A stretch of 64,000 bases of DNA, from positions 1,737,001 to 1,801,000 of the forward strand of contig NZ_CP092109.1 in the NCBI RefSeq assembly GCF_025263685.1, read 5' to 3'. A model generated the notes under the pieces. The model was given only the letters and a program-made list of their open reading frames with translations, did no database searches and was not told the origin of the DNA. Positions 17,148 through 25,956 of this stretch are shown here, one piece after another; position 1 is the first letter of the stretch, and each line of letters begins with the position of its first letter. The position numbers and the translations under genes are program-made. The DNA is from Geoalkalibacter halelectricus (lineage in GTDB: Bacteria > Desulfobacterota > Desulfuromonadia > Desulfuromonadales > Geoalkalibacteraceae).

Positions 17148-19004
17148 ATGAAAAAGCTAGATCTCGCTGCTTTTTTTTCTTTCTTGCTAGCCTCTCAATT
17201 TCTCACGCTTACCCTTTTTGGTGGTACTTCCGGAATTAATCGTTTTTTTTTGTTTGTCTTTATTTCTTGCTTTTGTCTTTTTTCTTTTTTTGGCTTTAAT
17301 GGTGAATTTAAAATAAATCGCCTAGTAATAATTCCTCCCTTATCCATTTTTTTTCTTTATTTTTCCTCCCTAAAATCTCTAGTCCCTTTCGAATCCTTTT
17401 TGTTTTTAGGAATATTCATTGGATTATCGGTCCTAGTGCTATTCTCTACTCACTTGGAAAAATCGCTTGGCGGATTTTTTGACAATTGCGTCTGTTTTTT
17501 GCTGGTGACGGGCACGATTGCGGCATCTCTCGGCCTTTTTCAATACCTTTGGTTTATTGCTTTTGGTCCAAAAATCCAAGTCCTTATACCTAACATTTTA
17601 TTGTCAGTTGGAAGTCCACGAATCACCGGAATGTACGGTCAGCCCAACCTGTTCGCCTTGTTTCTATCATTGGTTTTTCTTTGTTATTCTTATCGCTATC
17701 TTCACTGTGATCTGCAAAGCGGTCGTCTGAATAGAGGTCATGTCTGGCTGCGGTTGATTCCCGTGGCGCTGGTGGCTTTTGCTTTTTTTCAGACCGGCTC
17801 GCGCAATGGTCTTTTGGCCATGGCCCTGGTCAGTCTTCTGGTGGTCTATTTCATCGCCAAGAGGCGTTATTTGAATAAGCCGGAACAGTTTAGGGAGCGG
17901 CTTCTGCCTCTGCTTGGGGGTGTTTTTGTCGGATATTTGGTTTATCGATTGCTGGCTTTGGGTAACGTTACCACCCGAAGCCTTGTAGGTGTTAGCGATA
18001 TGAGTATTGATACGAGGTTCGTTTTGTGGGGCTCGTCTCTTCTGATGGGTTTTGAGCGCCCATTGCTCGGGGTAGGGTTTAGCAATTTTAACTATTTTTT
18101 GGCCGATACCCAAATCATTGCCCAAGAAAAGCTGCGCTTTTTATACGAGTCACGAAGCTATACCAACTGGTCCCACAACGAATATCTGCAAATGTTTGCC
18201 GAGGGTGGGGTCCCGGCTTTCCTTCTCTTCACCGGCTTGGCTCTTTACATCCTAAAACGGCTGATCGTCGGTGTGGTCAGGGAAGGGCGCGGCAATGATC
18301 CCGCCTTTGTCTACTCCCATTTGATGTTGTTGCCGTTTTTCTTCATGGCGTTTTTCTCCTGGCCGTTTCGATTCGCCCCTCTTTTGGCCCTGTTCGCCGT
18401 TATCCTCGGTTGCGCTTTGTCTCACGGGCCGACCATCACCTGGCGCCCAAGCCGTGTGACGCGCTTCACCTTTCAAGGCCTGGCCGTGTGTGCGTGCGCA
18501 TTGACGGTTTTTCTCATGACCCTGGACGTCAAGGCCGCCTCCCTGCGCGACGCCCTGCGCGAAGGACAATCCGTCGAGGAATCCTTTACCGATTTTCAGC
18601 ATTTGGCCTATAATCCGCAGACGCGCTATGTCGCGCTGACGCGCATTTTGCCGGAAATGACCCGGCAGGTGCTTGAAGCGCGGGACAAAACCCTGGCCCT
18701 GCGGCTGATTCCCTTTGCCGAAGATCTTGCGGAGATGGAGCGCGCCTATTGGCAATGGCTGCTGTTGTCGCGTTTGTACTTTGCCGCCGGCCTGCTGGAA
18801 CAGGCGCGTGAAGCGGCGGAGATGGCCATTCATCAGCAGCCGGTGCATGAGCCGGCCTGGCAGTTTCTCCACTATATCGACATGACACGCGCCGCGCGGG
18901 ATACGGGCAGGCCCATCGAGTCCTTTTTCCCCGGTGCCGTGCCGACGGACCACCTACTTCTTGAGAATGATCATGGCGGAAATCGCACTGCACAACCTGA
19001 GTAA
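17148..19004 (+). CDS. O-antigen ligase / Wzy-type membrane protein
   Basis: A 618-residue polytopic inner-membrane protein with about 10-12 hydrophobic segments up to residue ~440. The Wzy/WaaL signature region FQTGSRNGLLAMALVSLLVV lies near 220, and WSHNEYLQMFAEGGVPAFLL near 345 has the usual H-N-E-Y-L. The soluble C-terminal tail is of the Wzy_C_2 kind. Such proteins transfer glycans to lipid A or, in the PglL/PilO class, to pilin. Its place after pilA-spc hints at pilin glycosylation. I prefer ATG 17148 over the TTG 12 bp upstream. The first ~500 bp are far richer in A+T than the rest. Confidence 0.8.
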   Translation: MKKLDLAAFFSFLLASQFLTLTLFGGTSGINRFFLFVFISCFCLFSFFGFNGEFKINRLVIIPPLSIFFLYFSSLKSLVPFESFLFLGIFIGLSVLVLFSTHLEKSLGGFFDNCVCFLLVTGTIAASLGLFQYLWFIAFGPKIQVLIPNILLSVGSPRITGMYGQPNLFALFLSLVFLCYSYRYLHCDLQSGRLNRGHVWLRLIPVALVAFAFFQTGSRNGLLAMALVSLLVVYFIAKRRYLNKPEQFRERLLPLLGGVFVGYLVYRLLALGNVTTRSLVGVSDMSIDTRFVLWGSSLLMGFERPLLGVGFSNFNYFLADTQIIAQEKLRFLYESRSYTNWSHNEYLQMFAEGGVPAFLLFTGLALYILKRLIVGVVREGRGNDPAFVYSHLMLLPFFFMAFFSWPFRFAPLLALFAVILGCALSHGPTITWRPSRVTRFTFQGLAVCACALTVFLMTLDVKAASLRDALREGQSVEESFTDFQHLAYNPQTRYVALTRILPEMTRQVLEARDKTLALRLIPFAEDLAEMERAYWQWLLLSRLYFAAGLLEQAREAAEMAIHQQPVHEPAWQFLHYIDMTRAARDTGRPIESFFPGAVPTDHLLLENDHGGNRTAQPE

Positions 19005-19899
19005 AACCTACGACCCCGGCCTGTTCAAAAAGAAGGTCAAGGCCCTTAAGGATCTGAGCCTGGAAGTCGCCCCCGGCGAGGTGTTCGGTCTGATCGGTCC
19101 CAACGGTGCCGGCAAGAGCACCACCATTCGGCTGATTCTGGGCTTGTCGCGCCCCGACACGGGAAAAATTCTGTTCCGCGGGCAGCCGCCCAAGGGAGAG
19201 ACCATTCAGCGCGAAACCGGCTATCTGCCGGAAAACCCCTATCTCTACGATCATCTGACCCTGCGGGAACTGCTCGCCTTCTGCGGGCGGGTTTCGGGCT
19301 TGGCTCCGCAAGTGTGCGCCGCGCGCCGCGATGAGCTGCTGGCCAAAGTGGCCATGAGTGAATTTCAGAACCGCCCGCTGCGCACCTTCTCCAAGGGGAT
19401 GCTGCAGCGGGCCGGCATCTGCTTCGCCCTGCTGCATGATCCCTCGGTGGTGATCCTGGATGAGCCCATGTCCGGCCTTGATCCCTTGGGGCGCAAAATC
19501 GTATTTGACCTGGTCATGGAACTCAAGGAGCAGGGCAAGACGATTTTTTTCTGCTCGCACATCCTCAGCGACGTGGAGCGGCTTTGCGACCGCATCGGCA
19601 TTCTCGTGCAGGGGCGTCTGGTGCGTGAGCTATCCCATGGCGAGTTGCTCGAACAGACGCGCAGCGAGGTCAATCTGGTCCTGTCTCCGCTCAACGAGAA
19701 ACAGCAGGCCGCATTGGAATCGGGACCCGGCGGGTTGAGTCGCCGTGGCAGCGAAATCATCTATTCCCTGCCCCCCGAGGAACTGGCGTCGGCCATGGAG
19801 CGCCTAAGTTCCCTGGATGTGAGGGTGCTGGCCACGCGCGGAGAGAAAATTTCCCTGGAAGAATTGTTCATTCAGACCATCGAGGAGCATGCCGCATGA
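18973..19899 (+). CDS. pilH: ABC transporter ATP-binding protein (PilH-like)
   Basis: A 308-residue ABC ATPase: Walker A GPNGAGKST near residue 40, Q-loop region, signature TFSKGMLQRAGI (variant LSGGQ) near 140, Walker B VVILDEPMSGLDP and the switch His in FFCSHILSD. Its C-terminal ~80 residues are extra, as in CcmA/NatA-type exporters. It forms a pair with the permease that follows (4-bp overlap). In Myxococcus and Geobacter a similar pair, PilH-PilI, lies beside pilA and is required for pili; the symbol rests on that parallel. It starts inside the 3' end of the ligase gene; 18967 is an alternative ATG. Confidence 0.8.
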   Translation: MAEIALHNLSKTYDPGLFKKKVKALKDLSLEVAPGEVFGLIGPNGAGKSTTIRLILGLSRPDTGKILFRGQPPKGETIQRETGYLPENPYLYDHLTLRELLAFCGRVSGLAPQVCAARRDELLAKVAMSEFQNRPLRTFSKGMLQRAGICFALLHDPSVVILDEPMSGLDPLGRKIVFDLVMELKEQGKTIFFCSHILSDVERLCDRIGILVQGRLVRELSHGELLEQTRSEVNLVLSPLNEKQQAALESGPGGLSRRGSEIIYSLPPEELASAMERLSSLDVRVLATRGEKISLEELFIQTIEEHAA

Positions 19900-20705
19900 G
19901 GTCGATTCTGCCCCTGGCCCTCATTACCTACAAGGAAGGCATCCGCAACCGCTCGGTGTTCGGCATCTTGCTCTTCTCCCTGTTTATTTTCGGACTCAAC
20001 ATCGCCGTCTCTGGTCTTTTCATGCGCGAGATCGGCAAGGTGACCGTCGATGTCAACCTCAGCGCTCTGTCGTTTTCCGGTCTTTTGCTGGTGCTTTTCG
20101 TCGGCTTGAACCTCATGACCAAGGATATCGACCGCAAGACCGTGCAGTTGGTTCTGTCCAAGCCTATTTCGCGCCCGAGTTATATCCTGGGGAAATATCT
20201 GGGCTTGTTGATGTTCATTCTGGTTTCGCTCTCGGTGCTGCTGGTCTTGTCCTGCGCCACCGTGGTACTGCTTTCGAGCCTCTACCCGGACTACTTCGGC
20301 ACTTTCTCCTGGGGCATCTACCTGACCGCGGCCGCCTTCATCTTTGTCAAGCTGGCGGTTCTGGCGGCGGCACTGGTGCTGTTCAGTTCGCTGAGTACCA
20401 GCTCCTTCATCGCCCTGATTTTTACCGTCAGCACCTACCTGGCCGGGCAGACCATCGAGGAGGTGGTTTTTTACCTCGAATCGAGCTTTCGCACTGCCGA
20501 GGTGGCACCGGCTCTGCACAATTTCATCGCCCTAATCTCGTTTATACTGCCCAATCTGGCTGTCTTCGATTTTGCCCGTGAAGCTGCCCACGGCATCGCT
20601 CTTGATCCTGGCGCGGTCTTGTTCTCCCTGGGATATGCCGCGAGCTACGCAGCGGTTCTGCTGGTGCTCGCCGCCATCGCCTTCAGCCGTCGGGAATTCA
20701 ATTGA
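19896..20705 (+). CDS. pilI: ABC transporter permease (PilI-like)
   Basis: A 269-residue ABC-2 type permease with about six membrane segments (SVFGILLFSLFIFGLNIAVSG near 20-40, then near 55, 105, 135, 170 and the C terminus). Between the second and third lies KDIDRKTVQLVLSKPISRPSYILGKYLG, a typical ABC-2 feature. It overlaps the ATPase gene by 4 bp and the next gene by 1 bp, so all three are coupled. The substrate is unknown. Confidence 0.8.
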   Translation: MRSILPLALITYKEGIRNRSVFGILLFSLFIFGLNIAVSGLFMREIGKVTVDVNLSALSFSGLLLVLFVGLNLMTKDIDRKTVQLVLSKPISRPSYILGKYLGLLMFILVSLSVLLVLSCATVVLLSSLYPDYFGTFSWGIYLTAAAFIFVKLAVLAAALVLFSSLSTSSFIALIFTVSTYLAGQTIEEVVFYLESSFRTAEVAPALHNFIALISFILPNLAVFDFAREAAHGIALDPGAVLFSLGYAASYAAVLLVLAAIAFSRREFN

Positions 20706-21583
20706 TGCGACGCCTGGCCTGGCCTTTGATCCTTCTGCTGCCCCTGCTTGCCGGCATACACTTTTTTGCCCACGAGCAGGCCTGGGAGCAGCGCCGTGAG
20801 TACCGGCGCACCCTGGATGCCGGATATGTTCTACCGAGCCGTTTCATCCGGGTTTTCGCCCTGGAGCACAAAGGTGTGATGGCCAACTATCTGCTGCTGA
20901 AAACCATGAATTTCTATGGCGACCGGGTAATGCACCAGGAGCAGCTTAGCGAGGAGGACTGGCATTACATCGTCTCGTCCCTGGACGCGGTGACCGACTT
21001 GGACCCGCGCTTTCTGGATCCCTACATTTTCGGGGTGACGCTGTTGACCTGGGAAGCCGGAATGATCGAGGAAGCCAATCGGTTGCTGGAAAAAGGCATG
21101 GAGCATCGCAGTCACGATTGGCAGATGCCCTTTTTCCTGGGTTTCAATCATTTTTATTTTCTTCAGGACTTCGCCACGGGCGCTGAATATCTCATGCAGG
21201 CCAGCCGCCTGCCCGAAAGCCCCAACTTCTTGCCGAATCTGGCGGCCCGTCTGAGCTATTACGGGCAAAGAACGGGCAGCGCCATCGTTTTTCTTCAGAC
21301 TCTGTTGCTGCAAACCGCCGACGAGGGCTTGCGCGCTTCCCTGGAACGGCGTCTTTTGGCGCTGCAGCGCGCCGACCTGATCGAACAGGCGGTGGCACGC
21401 TTTAAGGATGAGCAGGGGCGTCTCCCCGAGAAGGCTCAAGAGCTGCTGGAAGGGGGCTATCTCGAAGAAATGCCGGAAGATCCCTACGGCGGCCAATGGG
21501 TTTTGCTTCCCGGAGGACGGGTTTTCAGCACCAGCCGGTTTGTTGTGGAACCGGAACCGGACCTGCCCCAAGACCTGGAATGA
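20705..21583 (+). CDS. TPR-like protein of the pilus ABC cluster (PilG-like position)
   Basis: A 292-residue protein with one N-terminal membrane anchor (about 5-20) and helical repeats compatible with tetratricopeptide folds (near 90-200: DAVTDLDPRFLDPYIFG, EANRLLEKGM). The tail resembles the end of a GspG-like segment (FKDEQGRLPEKAQELLEGGYLEEMPEDPYGG). It follows the ABC pair in the position of Myxococcus pilG, but I cannot claim orthology. The ATG at 20705 overlaps the permease stop. Confidence 0.6.
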   Translation: MRRLAWPLILLLPLLAGIHFFAHEQAWEQRREYRRTLDAGYVLPSRFIRVFALEHKGVMANYLLLKTMNFYGDRVMHQEQLSEEDWHYIVSSLDAVTDLDPRFLDPYIFGVTLLTWEAGMIEEANRLLEKGMEHRSHDWQMPFFLGFNHFYFLQDFATGAEYLMQASRLPESPNFLPNLAARLSYYGQRTGSAIVFLQTLLLQTADEGLRASLERRLLALQRADLIEQAVARFKDEQGRLPEKAQELLEGGYLEEMPEDPYGGQWVLLPGGRVFSTSRFVVEPEPDLPQDLE

Positions 21584-21733
21584 GGGGACGCGCTTTATCC
21601 GGGGGCAAATCTTTGATGTTGACATCTTTGGCGCACGCGGATAAACAACCCCATGGCCAGGCCGATGCGAGTTCAATGTCCCGGCGCCGTTTGTCCTCTG
21701 GTTTTACCCCTCTGGGGTTGGTCGCCCTCTTCC

Positions 21734-21762
21734 TTGACATTTCAAATCTGCCCTTCTAAAGT
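21734..21762 (+). promoter_or_regulatory. Sigma-70-like promoter of mntA-hepT
   Basis: TTGACA (21734-21739) and TAAAGT (21757-21762) with a 17-bp spacer lie 40 bp before mntA. The 218-bp gap 21584-21801 holds no gene. Confidence 0.5.
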
Positions 21763-21801
21763 CATTTCAAGTAATTACACAGGACGGAGAGTGCCGGCTC
21801 A

Positions 21802-22215
21802 ATGCAGGTTTCCATTGATCAACTCAAGGTCGTTCTCGCGGAAATTCCGCAGGTCAAATTCGCGTACCTGTTTGGATCTCATGCCCGTGGCGATGCGGGT
21901 CCCTTGAGTGACATTGATGTTGCGGTGTATTTGGATCGTCGGCTTGATCCCTTTCGGTTTCGTTTGTCCTTGCTTGAATCATTGGCTCATCGTCTTGGCA
22001 CGGAGCGATTCGATCTGGTCACGTTGAATGATGCCTCGCCCCTGCTGAGGTATGAAGTCGTGCGTCAGGGTGTGGTGATCAAGGAGAATCGCCAAAGGCG
22101 CATTCCTTTTGAAGTGCGAGCCCTGAGTGAGTATTTTGATACGGAACATCTGCGAAAAACCCAGCGGGAATACCTCAAGGAGCAGTTTGGATCAGGAGTT
22201 CGTGGTGGTCAATAA
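21802..22215 (+). CDS. mntA: MNT-type nucleotidyltransferase antitoxin MntA
   Basis: A 137-residue minimal nucleotidyltransferase with the family motif GSHARGDAGPLSDIDVAV: Gly25-Ser26 and the metal-binding Asp37 and Asp39. In known MntA-HepT pairs, MntA neutralises the toxin by adding AMP to a Tyr of its RX4HxY motif. The hepT gene starts within its last 11 bases. The pair lies between the ABC genes and pilD, interrupting an otherwise continuous pilus locus. Confidence 0.85.
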   Translation: MQVSIDQLKVVLAEIPQVKFAYLFGSHARGDAGPLSDIDVAVYLDRRLDPFRFRLSLLESLAHRLGTERFDLVTLNDASPLLRYEVVRQGVVIKENRQRRIPFEVRALSEYFDTEHLRKTQREYLKEQFGSGVRGGQ

Positions 22216-22618
22216 AGCCGTTTTTCTCACCCGTCTGGAGCGCTTGCGCGAATATCTCGAGCTACTGGAGAAGGTTGCGCAGTTTCCCGTTGAGCGGTTT
22301 GTGCAGGATCCGTTTGTGTACGGAACGGCTGAACGTCATTTACATCTGGCCATTGAATGCCTTCTTGATATCGGTAACCATATCATCTCTGATCGCGGTT
22401 ACCCCAAGCCGGATACGTATGCGGATATTTTCCGGATTCTGCGGGAACATGACGTGATCCCCGAGAGTCTGCTGCGTGAGCTCGATGGAATGGCGGCGTT
22501 TCGCAACGTGCTTGTCCATGATTACGTTCGGCTGGACAGGAAAAGAGTCCATGACATCATTCATGAAAAGTTGGTCTCGATGAAGAAGTTGGGAGAGATT
22601 TTTGCAAAAATGATCTAA
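22205..22618 (+). CDS. hepT: HepT-type HEPN ribonuclease toxin
   Basis: A 137-residue HEPN-domain RNase. The catalytic motif RNVLVHDY (R-x4-H-x-Y) is intact, and the Tyr is the residue that MntA would modify. The helical segment RHLHLAIECLLDIGNHIISD is typical of DUF86 proteins. A GTG at 22205 follows AGGAG with 6 bp spacing, so I prefer it to the GTG at 22202. With both partners intact the system is probably functional. Confidence 0.85.
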   Translation: MVNKAVFLTRLERLREYLELLEKVAQFPVERFVQDPFVYGTAERHLHLAIECLLDIGNHIISDRGYPKPDTYADIFRILREHDVIPESLLRELDGMAAFRNVLVHDYVRLDRKRVHDIIHEKLVSMKKLGEIFAKMI

Positions 22619-22644
22619 TCCTCGAATTTAAGGAATGATGTTTA

Positions 22645-23433
22645 ATGCCCCTTCCTGCTCTTTTTCTGCTCTTCTCCTTCATCCTTGGCGCCGTCGTCGG
22701 CTCTTTTCTCAATGTCTGTATCTACCGCATCCCGGCCGGGCTCTCCATCGTTTCACCGGGATCGCGCTGTCCCCAATGCGAAGCACCCATCCGCTGGTAT
22801 CAGAACATCCCCATCCTGAGTTGGCTGGTGCTGCGGGGGCGCTGCGGGCAATGCCGCGCTCCCATTTCGGTGCGCTATCCCCTGGTTGAGTTTCTTACCG
22901 CGGTGCTGTTCGCTTACGTTTTGTGGATGTTCGGTCTGCAATGGGCAACCCTGGTCTATTGGCTGATGGCGGCGGCGCTTATTGTCATTACTTTTATCGA
23001 TCTCGACCATCAGATCATTCCCGACGTCATCAGCCTGCCGGGCATTCTGGTGGGTTTTGCCTGCTCTTTTGCCGTTCCCTGGGTGTCCTGGCTCGATTCG
23101 CTGCTGGGCATTGTGGTGGGGGGCGGAAGTCTGCTGCTGGTGGCCATGGGCTACGAATTTTTGACCAAAAAGGAGGGGATGGGCGGCGGTGACATCAAGC
23201 TGCTGGCCATGATCGGCGCCTTTCTCGGCTGGCAGGCGGTGCTGCCGGTGATTTTCGTCAGTTCCCTGGCCGGCACCCTGGTTGGAATTCCGCTGATGAT
23301 CAGACAAAAGGCAGACACCCGCTTGGCGCTGCCCTTTGGGCCGTTCCTGGCTTTCGGCGCTCTTTTTTATTTGTTCTGGGGGCCGGAGATCATCCATTGG
23401 TATCTGGGCCTGTTCGCTCCCAACGGCGGTTGA
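22645..23433 (+). CDS. pilD: Prepilin peptidase / N-methyltransferase PilD
   Basis: Inner-membrane aspartic protease that cuts the prepilin leader and methylates the new N terminus. It has 262 residues. The cytoplasmic N-terminal loop contains the two CxxC pairs (CPQCEAPI near 37 and CGQCRAPI near 71). Catalytic aspartates lie in FIDLDHQIIPD near 115 and in the GGGDIK motif near 182. About seven hydrophobic segments. Its substrates here would be PilA and minor pilins. Confidence 0.94.
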   Translation: MPLPALFLLFSFILGAVVGSFLNVCIYRIPAGLSIVSPGSRCPQCEAPIRWYQNIPILSWLVLRGRCGQCRAPISVRYPLVEFLTAVLFAYVLWMFGLQWATLVYWLMAAALIVITFIDLDHQIIPDVISLPGILVGFACSFAVPWVSWLDSLLGIVVGGGSLLLVAMGYEFLTKKEGMGGGDIKLLAMIGAFLGWQAVLPVIFVSSLAGTLVGIPLMIRQKADTRLALPFGPFLAFGALFYLFWGPEIIHWYLGLFAPNGG

Positions 23434-23453
23434 GGAGAAAACCCATAAAATCG

Positions 23454-23481
23454 TTGACATTTATAGCGCTTAACATATAAT
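23454..23481 (+). promoter_or_regulatory. Sigma-70-like promoter upstream of pilM
   Basis: TTGACA (23454-23459) and a perfect TATAAT (23476-23481) with a 16-bp spacer. A transcript from here would carry a leader of about 205 nt through the sigma-54 promoter described at 23604. No gene is seen in the gap 23434-23693. Confidence 0.6.
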
Positions 23482-23603
23482 TTCCTTTAATTTTCTCTCC
23501 TTTTGGGCATTTTCATTGAAAAAAAACCGCGTCGGAGGCATATTTACCGAAAAATATTGCGCCGGGTGGTTTTTGGCTGACTTCCTTAGGTGCTCCTCCC
23601 AAG

Positions 23604-23620
23604 TTGGTACGGCTATTGCT
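23604..23620 (+). promoter_or_regulatory. Sigma-54 promoter of pilMNOPQ
   Basis: TTGGTACG-N4-TTGCT, with GG at 23606-23607 and GC at 23618-23619, exactly 10 bp apart. It matches the pilA promoter at 16 of 19 positions (from TTGG to CTCT). Expected start of transcription near 23631, about 60 nt before pilM. Confidence 0.8.
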
Positions 23621-23693
23621 CTGCTTTTGGTGGCAGAACGCATCGACAACCTTCAGATGACACTTTTACCTCGGGCGATCAGGATTTATCCTC

Positions 23694-24752
23694 ATGCTGT
23701 TTAAAAGCAAAAAGGACATCGTTGGTATCGACATCGGCTCCAGCTCGGTGAAGCTGGTGCAACTCAAGGAGGTCAAGGGCGGGTTTCAGCTACAGAACAT
23801 GGGGCTGATGCCGCTGCCTCCCGAGGCGATCGTCGACCACTCCATCATGGATCCCACGGTGGTCCAGGATACCATTCGCAATCTGGTCGAAAGCCTGAAG
23901 GTCAAGACCAAAAATGTCGCTACCTCCATTTCGGGTCATTCGGTCATCATCCGTAAGATCACCCTGCCGATCATGGCCGAGGAGGAACTCGAGTCCTCCA
24001 TTCAATGGGAGGCCGAGCAATATATTCCCTTCGACATCAACGATGTGAACATCGACTTCCAGATTCTTGGCCCCGATGCCAAGGATCCGTCGCAGATGAA
24101 CGTGATGCTGGTTGCGGCGAAGAAGGATTTCGTCAACGACCATGTGGCGGTGTTTACCGATATCGGCATGACCCCGGTGGTTATGGACATTGCCTGCTTT
24201 GCCGTGGAAAACATGTTCGAGGCGAGCTACGGCAACAGCCCCGAGGAAATTGTGGCGCTGATCAATATCGGCGCGGGGGGCATGAACGTCAATATCCTCA
24301 AAGCCGGGGAATCCGCCTTCACCCGCGACATTCAGGTCGGGGGCAACATGATCGACGAGGAGCTGCAAAAGCGCCTCGGCGTGAGCGGCGAGGACGCCGA
24401 GCGTCTCAAGCTTGGTGGCCAGGTCGAGGATGTGGACGCCTCCGAGGTCGCGGCGGTGATTGCTGATGCGGCCGAAAGCCTCGCGCAGGAAGTGCAGCGT
24501 TCCTTGGACTTTTTCTCGGCGACCTCCGCCGATGAAAAGGTGCAGAAGGTCTATCTCGCCGGCGGCGTTTCCCGTGCGGCGGAGGTGGTTGAAGCCCTTG
24601 AGGAACGCCTTGGGATTCCCGTTGAGGTGATCAATCCCTTCGCGGGCATCGTTGTCGATGACAAGGAATTCGATCCCGAATACGTGCGGGCCGTGGGCCC
24701 GTTGATGTCGGTGGCAGCCGGCCTGGCCATGAGGAGGGTTGGGGATAAATGA
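23694..24752 (+). CDS. pilM: Pilus alignment protein PilM
   Basis: Cytoplasmic actin-like protein that binds the N terminus of PilN and links the motor to the alignment complex. It has 352 residues; IVGIDIGSSSVKLVQL near 10 and INIGAGGMNVNIL near 195 are the phosphate loops, and VYLAGGVSRAAEVVEAL near 290 the adenosine motif. Start at ATG 23694. It overlaps pilN by 4 bases. Confidence 0.95.
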   Translation: MLFKSKKDIVGIDIGSSSVKLVQLKEVKGGFQLQNMGLMPLPPEAIVDHSIMDPTVVQDTIRNLVESLKVKTKNVATSISGHSVIIRKITLPIMAEEELESSIQWEAEQYIPFDINDVNIDFQILGPDAKDPSQMNVMLVAAKKDFVNDHVAVFTDIGMTPVVMDIACFAVENMFEASYGNSPEEIVALINIGAGGMNVNILKAGESAFTRDIQVGGNMIDEELQKRLGVSGEDAERLKLGGQVEDVDASEVAAVIADAAESLAQEVQRSLDFFSATSADEKVQKVYLAGGVSRAAEVVEALEERLGIPVEVINPFAGIVVDDKEFDPEYVRAVGPLMSVAAGLAMRRVGDK

Positions 24753-25312
24753 TTCGCATCAACCTTTTGCCTGTTCGGGCAGCGCAGAAAAAGGAAAGAA
24801 TCCGGGCGCAGATCGTCGTTTTGATCTTGTCCGTGGTTGTGGTTGTGCTGGTCTGCGCAGGCCTTTATGCATCTATTGGGATGAAGATTTCCGCCCAGAA
24901 AGAGCAAATCGCCCGCACCAATGACGAAATTCGTCAGTTGCAGCGCGTCATCGGCGAGGTGGGTCGCTACAGGAATCTGGCCGAGGAGCTGCAATCCAAG
25001 CTTGAGGTTCTCGACAGGCTCAAGGCTGGACAGACCGGCCCGGTGCACCAGCTCGACCAGCTCAGCCTGGTCCTCCCGCAGCGCGTTTGGGTCACGTCCT
25101 TCAGGGAATCGGGGGGCGCAATTACCATCAACGGTATCGGCCTCAACGAAGCCGAGGTCGCCACCTTCATGCAGCGGCTCGAAGCTTCTCCCTATTATCA
25201 GAGGGTCGAGTTGCAGGTGACGGAACAGATTACCCAGGACGGCCACAAGCTGCAAAGATTCACCCTGGCCGCTCGTGCCGATGCGCCGCCCAAGACCGAA
25301 TCCGCCAACTGA
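24749..25312 (+). CDS. pilN: Pilus alignment protein PilN
   Basis: Bitopic inner-membrane protein of 187 residues. The N-terminal MIRINLLPVR motif binds PilM. A single membrane helix follows (residues about 22-44) and then a periplasmic coiled coil (near 50-90) and ferredoxin-like domain. Overlaps pilM by 4 bp; pilO follows after 51 bp. Confidence 0.94.
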   Translation: MIRINLLPVRAAQKKERIRAQIVVLILSVVVVVLVCAGLYASIGMKISAQKEQIARTNDEIRQLQRVIGEVGRYRNLAEELQSKLEVLDRLKAGQTGPVHQLDQLSLVLPQRVWVTSFRESGGAITINGIGLNEAEVATFMQRLEASPYYQRVELQVTEQITQDGHKLQRFTLAARADAPPKTESAN

Positions 25313-25363
25313 TGTGCAGCCGGATGATTCCGCTGGACACTGCTTCAGCCAAGGCCTGAGCCT

Positions 25364-25954
25364 ATGAATGCCCGCGTCGAAAAAATTTTCAAGCTGCCGT
25401 TTTATCAACGCCTATTGTTGCTGGTTCTGGTGCTCGCCCTGGTAGGGACCGGCTTTTATTTCATGTTCTACGCCCCGTTGCTGGAGGAGTCGGCCCGCCT
25501 GGAGCGTGAGCAGGAGAGTCTGACCGCCAGGCTTGAGAACAATCGGCGCATCGCGCGCAATCTCGATCAAGTCCGGGCCGAGTACAATTCCTTGCAGGCG
25601 CAACTCGCCAAGGCGCTGATTGAATTACCCCATGAAAAGGAAATCCCCACTCTGCTGACCAACATTTCCAGCCTAGCCCGCGAGCAAGGTCTTGAAATCC
25701 TTATGTTCCGGCCCATGGGCGAGGTCAACCGCGGATTTTACGCCGAGGTGCCCGTTGATATTCGCCTGACCGGCTCCTTCCATGATGTCGCCATGTTCTT
25801 CTACAACGTCGGGCAATTGCCCCGCATCGTCAATATATCCAATCTCTCCATGGAAAGCACGCGTGCGGCCGATGGTTCCACGCAGTTGCGGGTGGATTGT
25901 CGGGCAACGACCTTTAGGTTTGTCGAGAGTCCCGCGGAAAGGCAGGGAGGTTGA
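25364..25954 (+). CDS. pilO: Pilus alignment protein PilO
   Basis: Bitopic inner-membrane partner of PilN, 196 residues. Cytoplasmic tip, membrane helix near 15-38 (LLLLVLVLALVGTGFYFMFY), a coiled coil from about 40 to 90 and a C-terminal domain with FYAEVPVDIRLTGSFHDVAMFF typical of PilO. It sits between pilN and pilP as usual. Confidence 0.94.
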   Translation: MNARVEKIFKLPFYQRLLLLVLVLALVGTGFYFMFYAPLLEESARLEREQESLTARLENNRRIARNLDQVRAEYNSLQAQLAKALIELPHEKEIPTLLTNISSLAREQGLEILMFRPMGEVNRGFYAEVPVDIRLTGSFHDVAMFFYNVGQLPRIVNISNLSMESTRAADGSTQLRVDCRATTFRFVESPAERQGG

Positions 25955-25956
25955 TC

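Noticed and set aside
23516-23704. 62-codon ORF between pilD and pilM
   Set aside because: It starts with TTG, has no family match, and runs through both the sigma-54 promoter and the pilM start.
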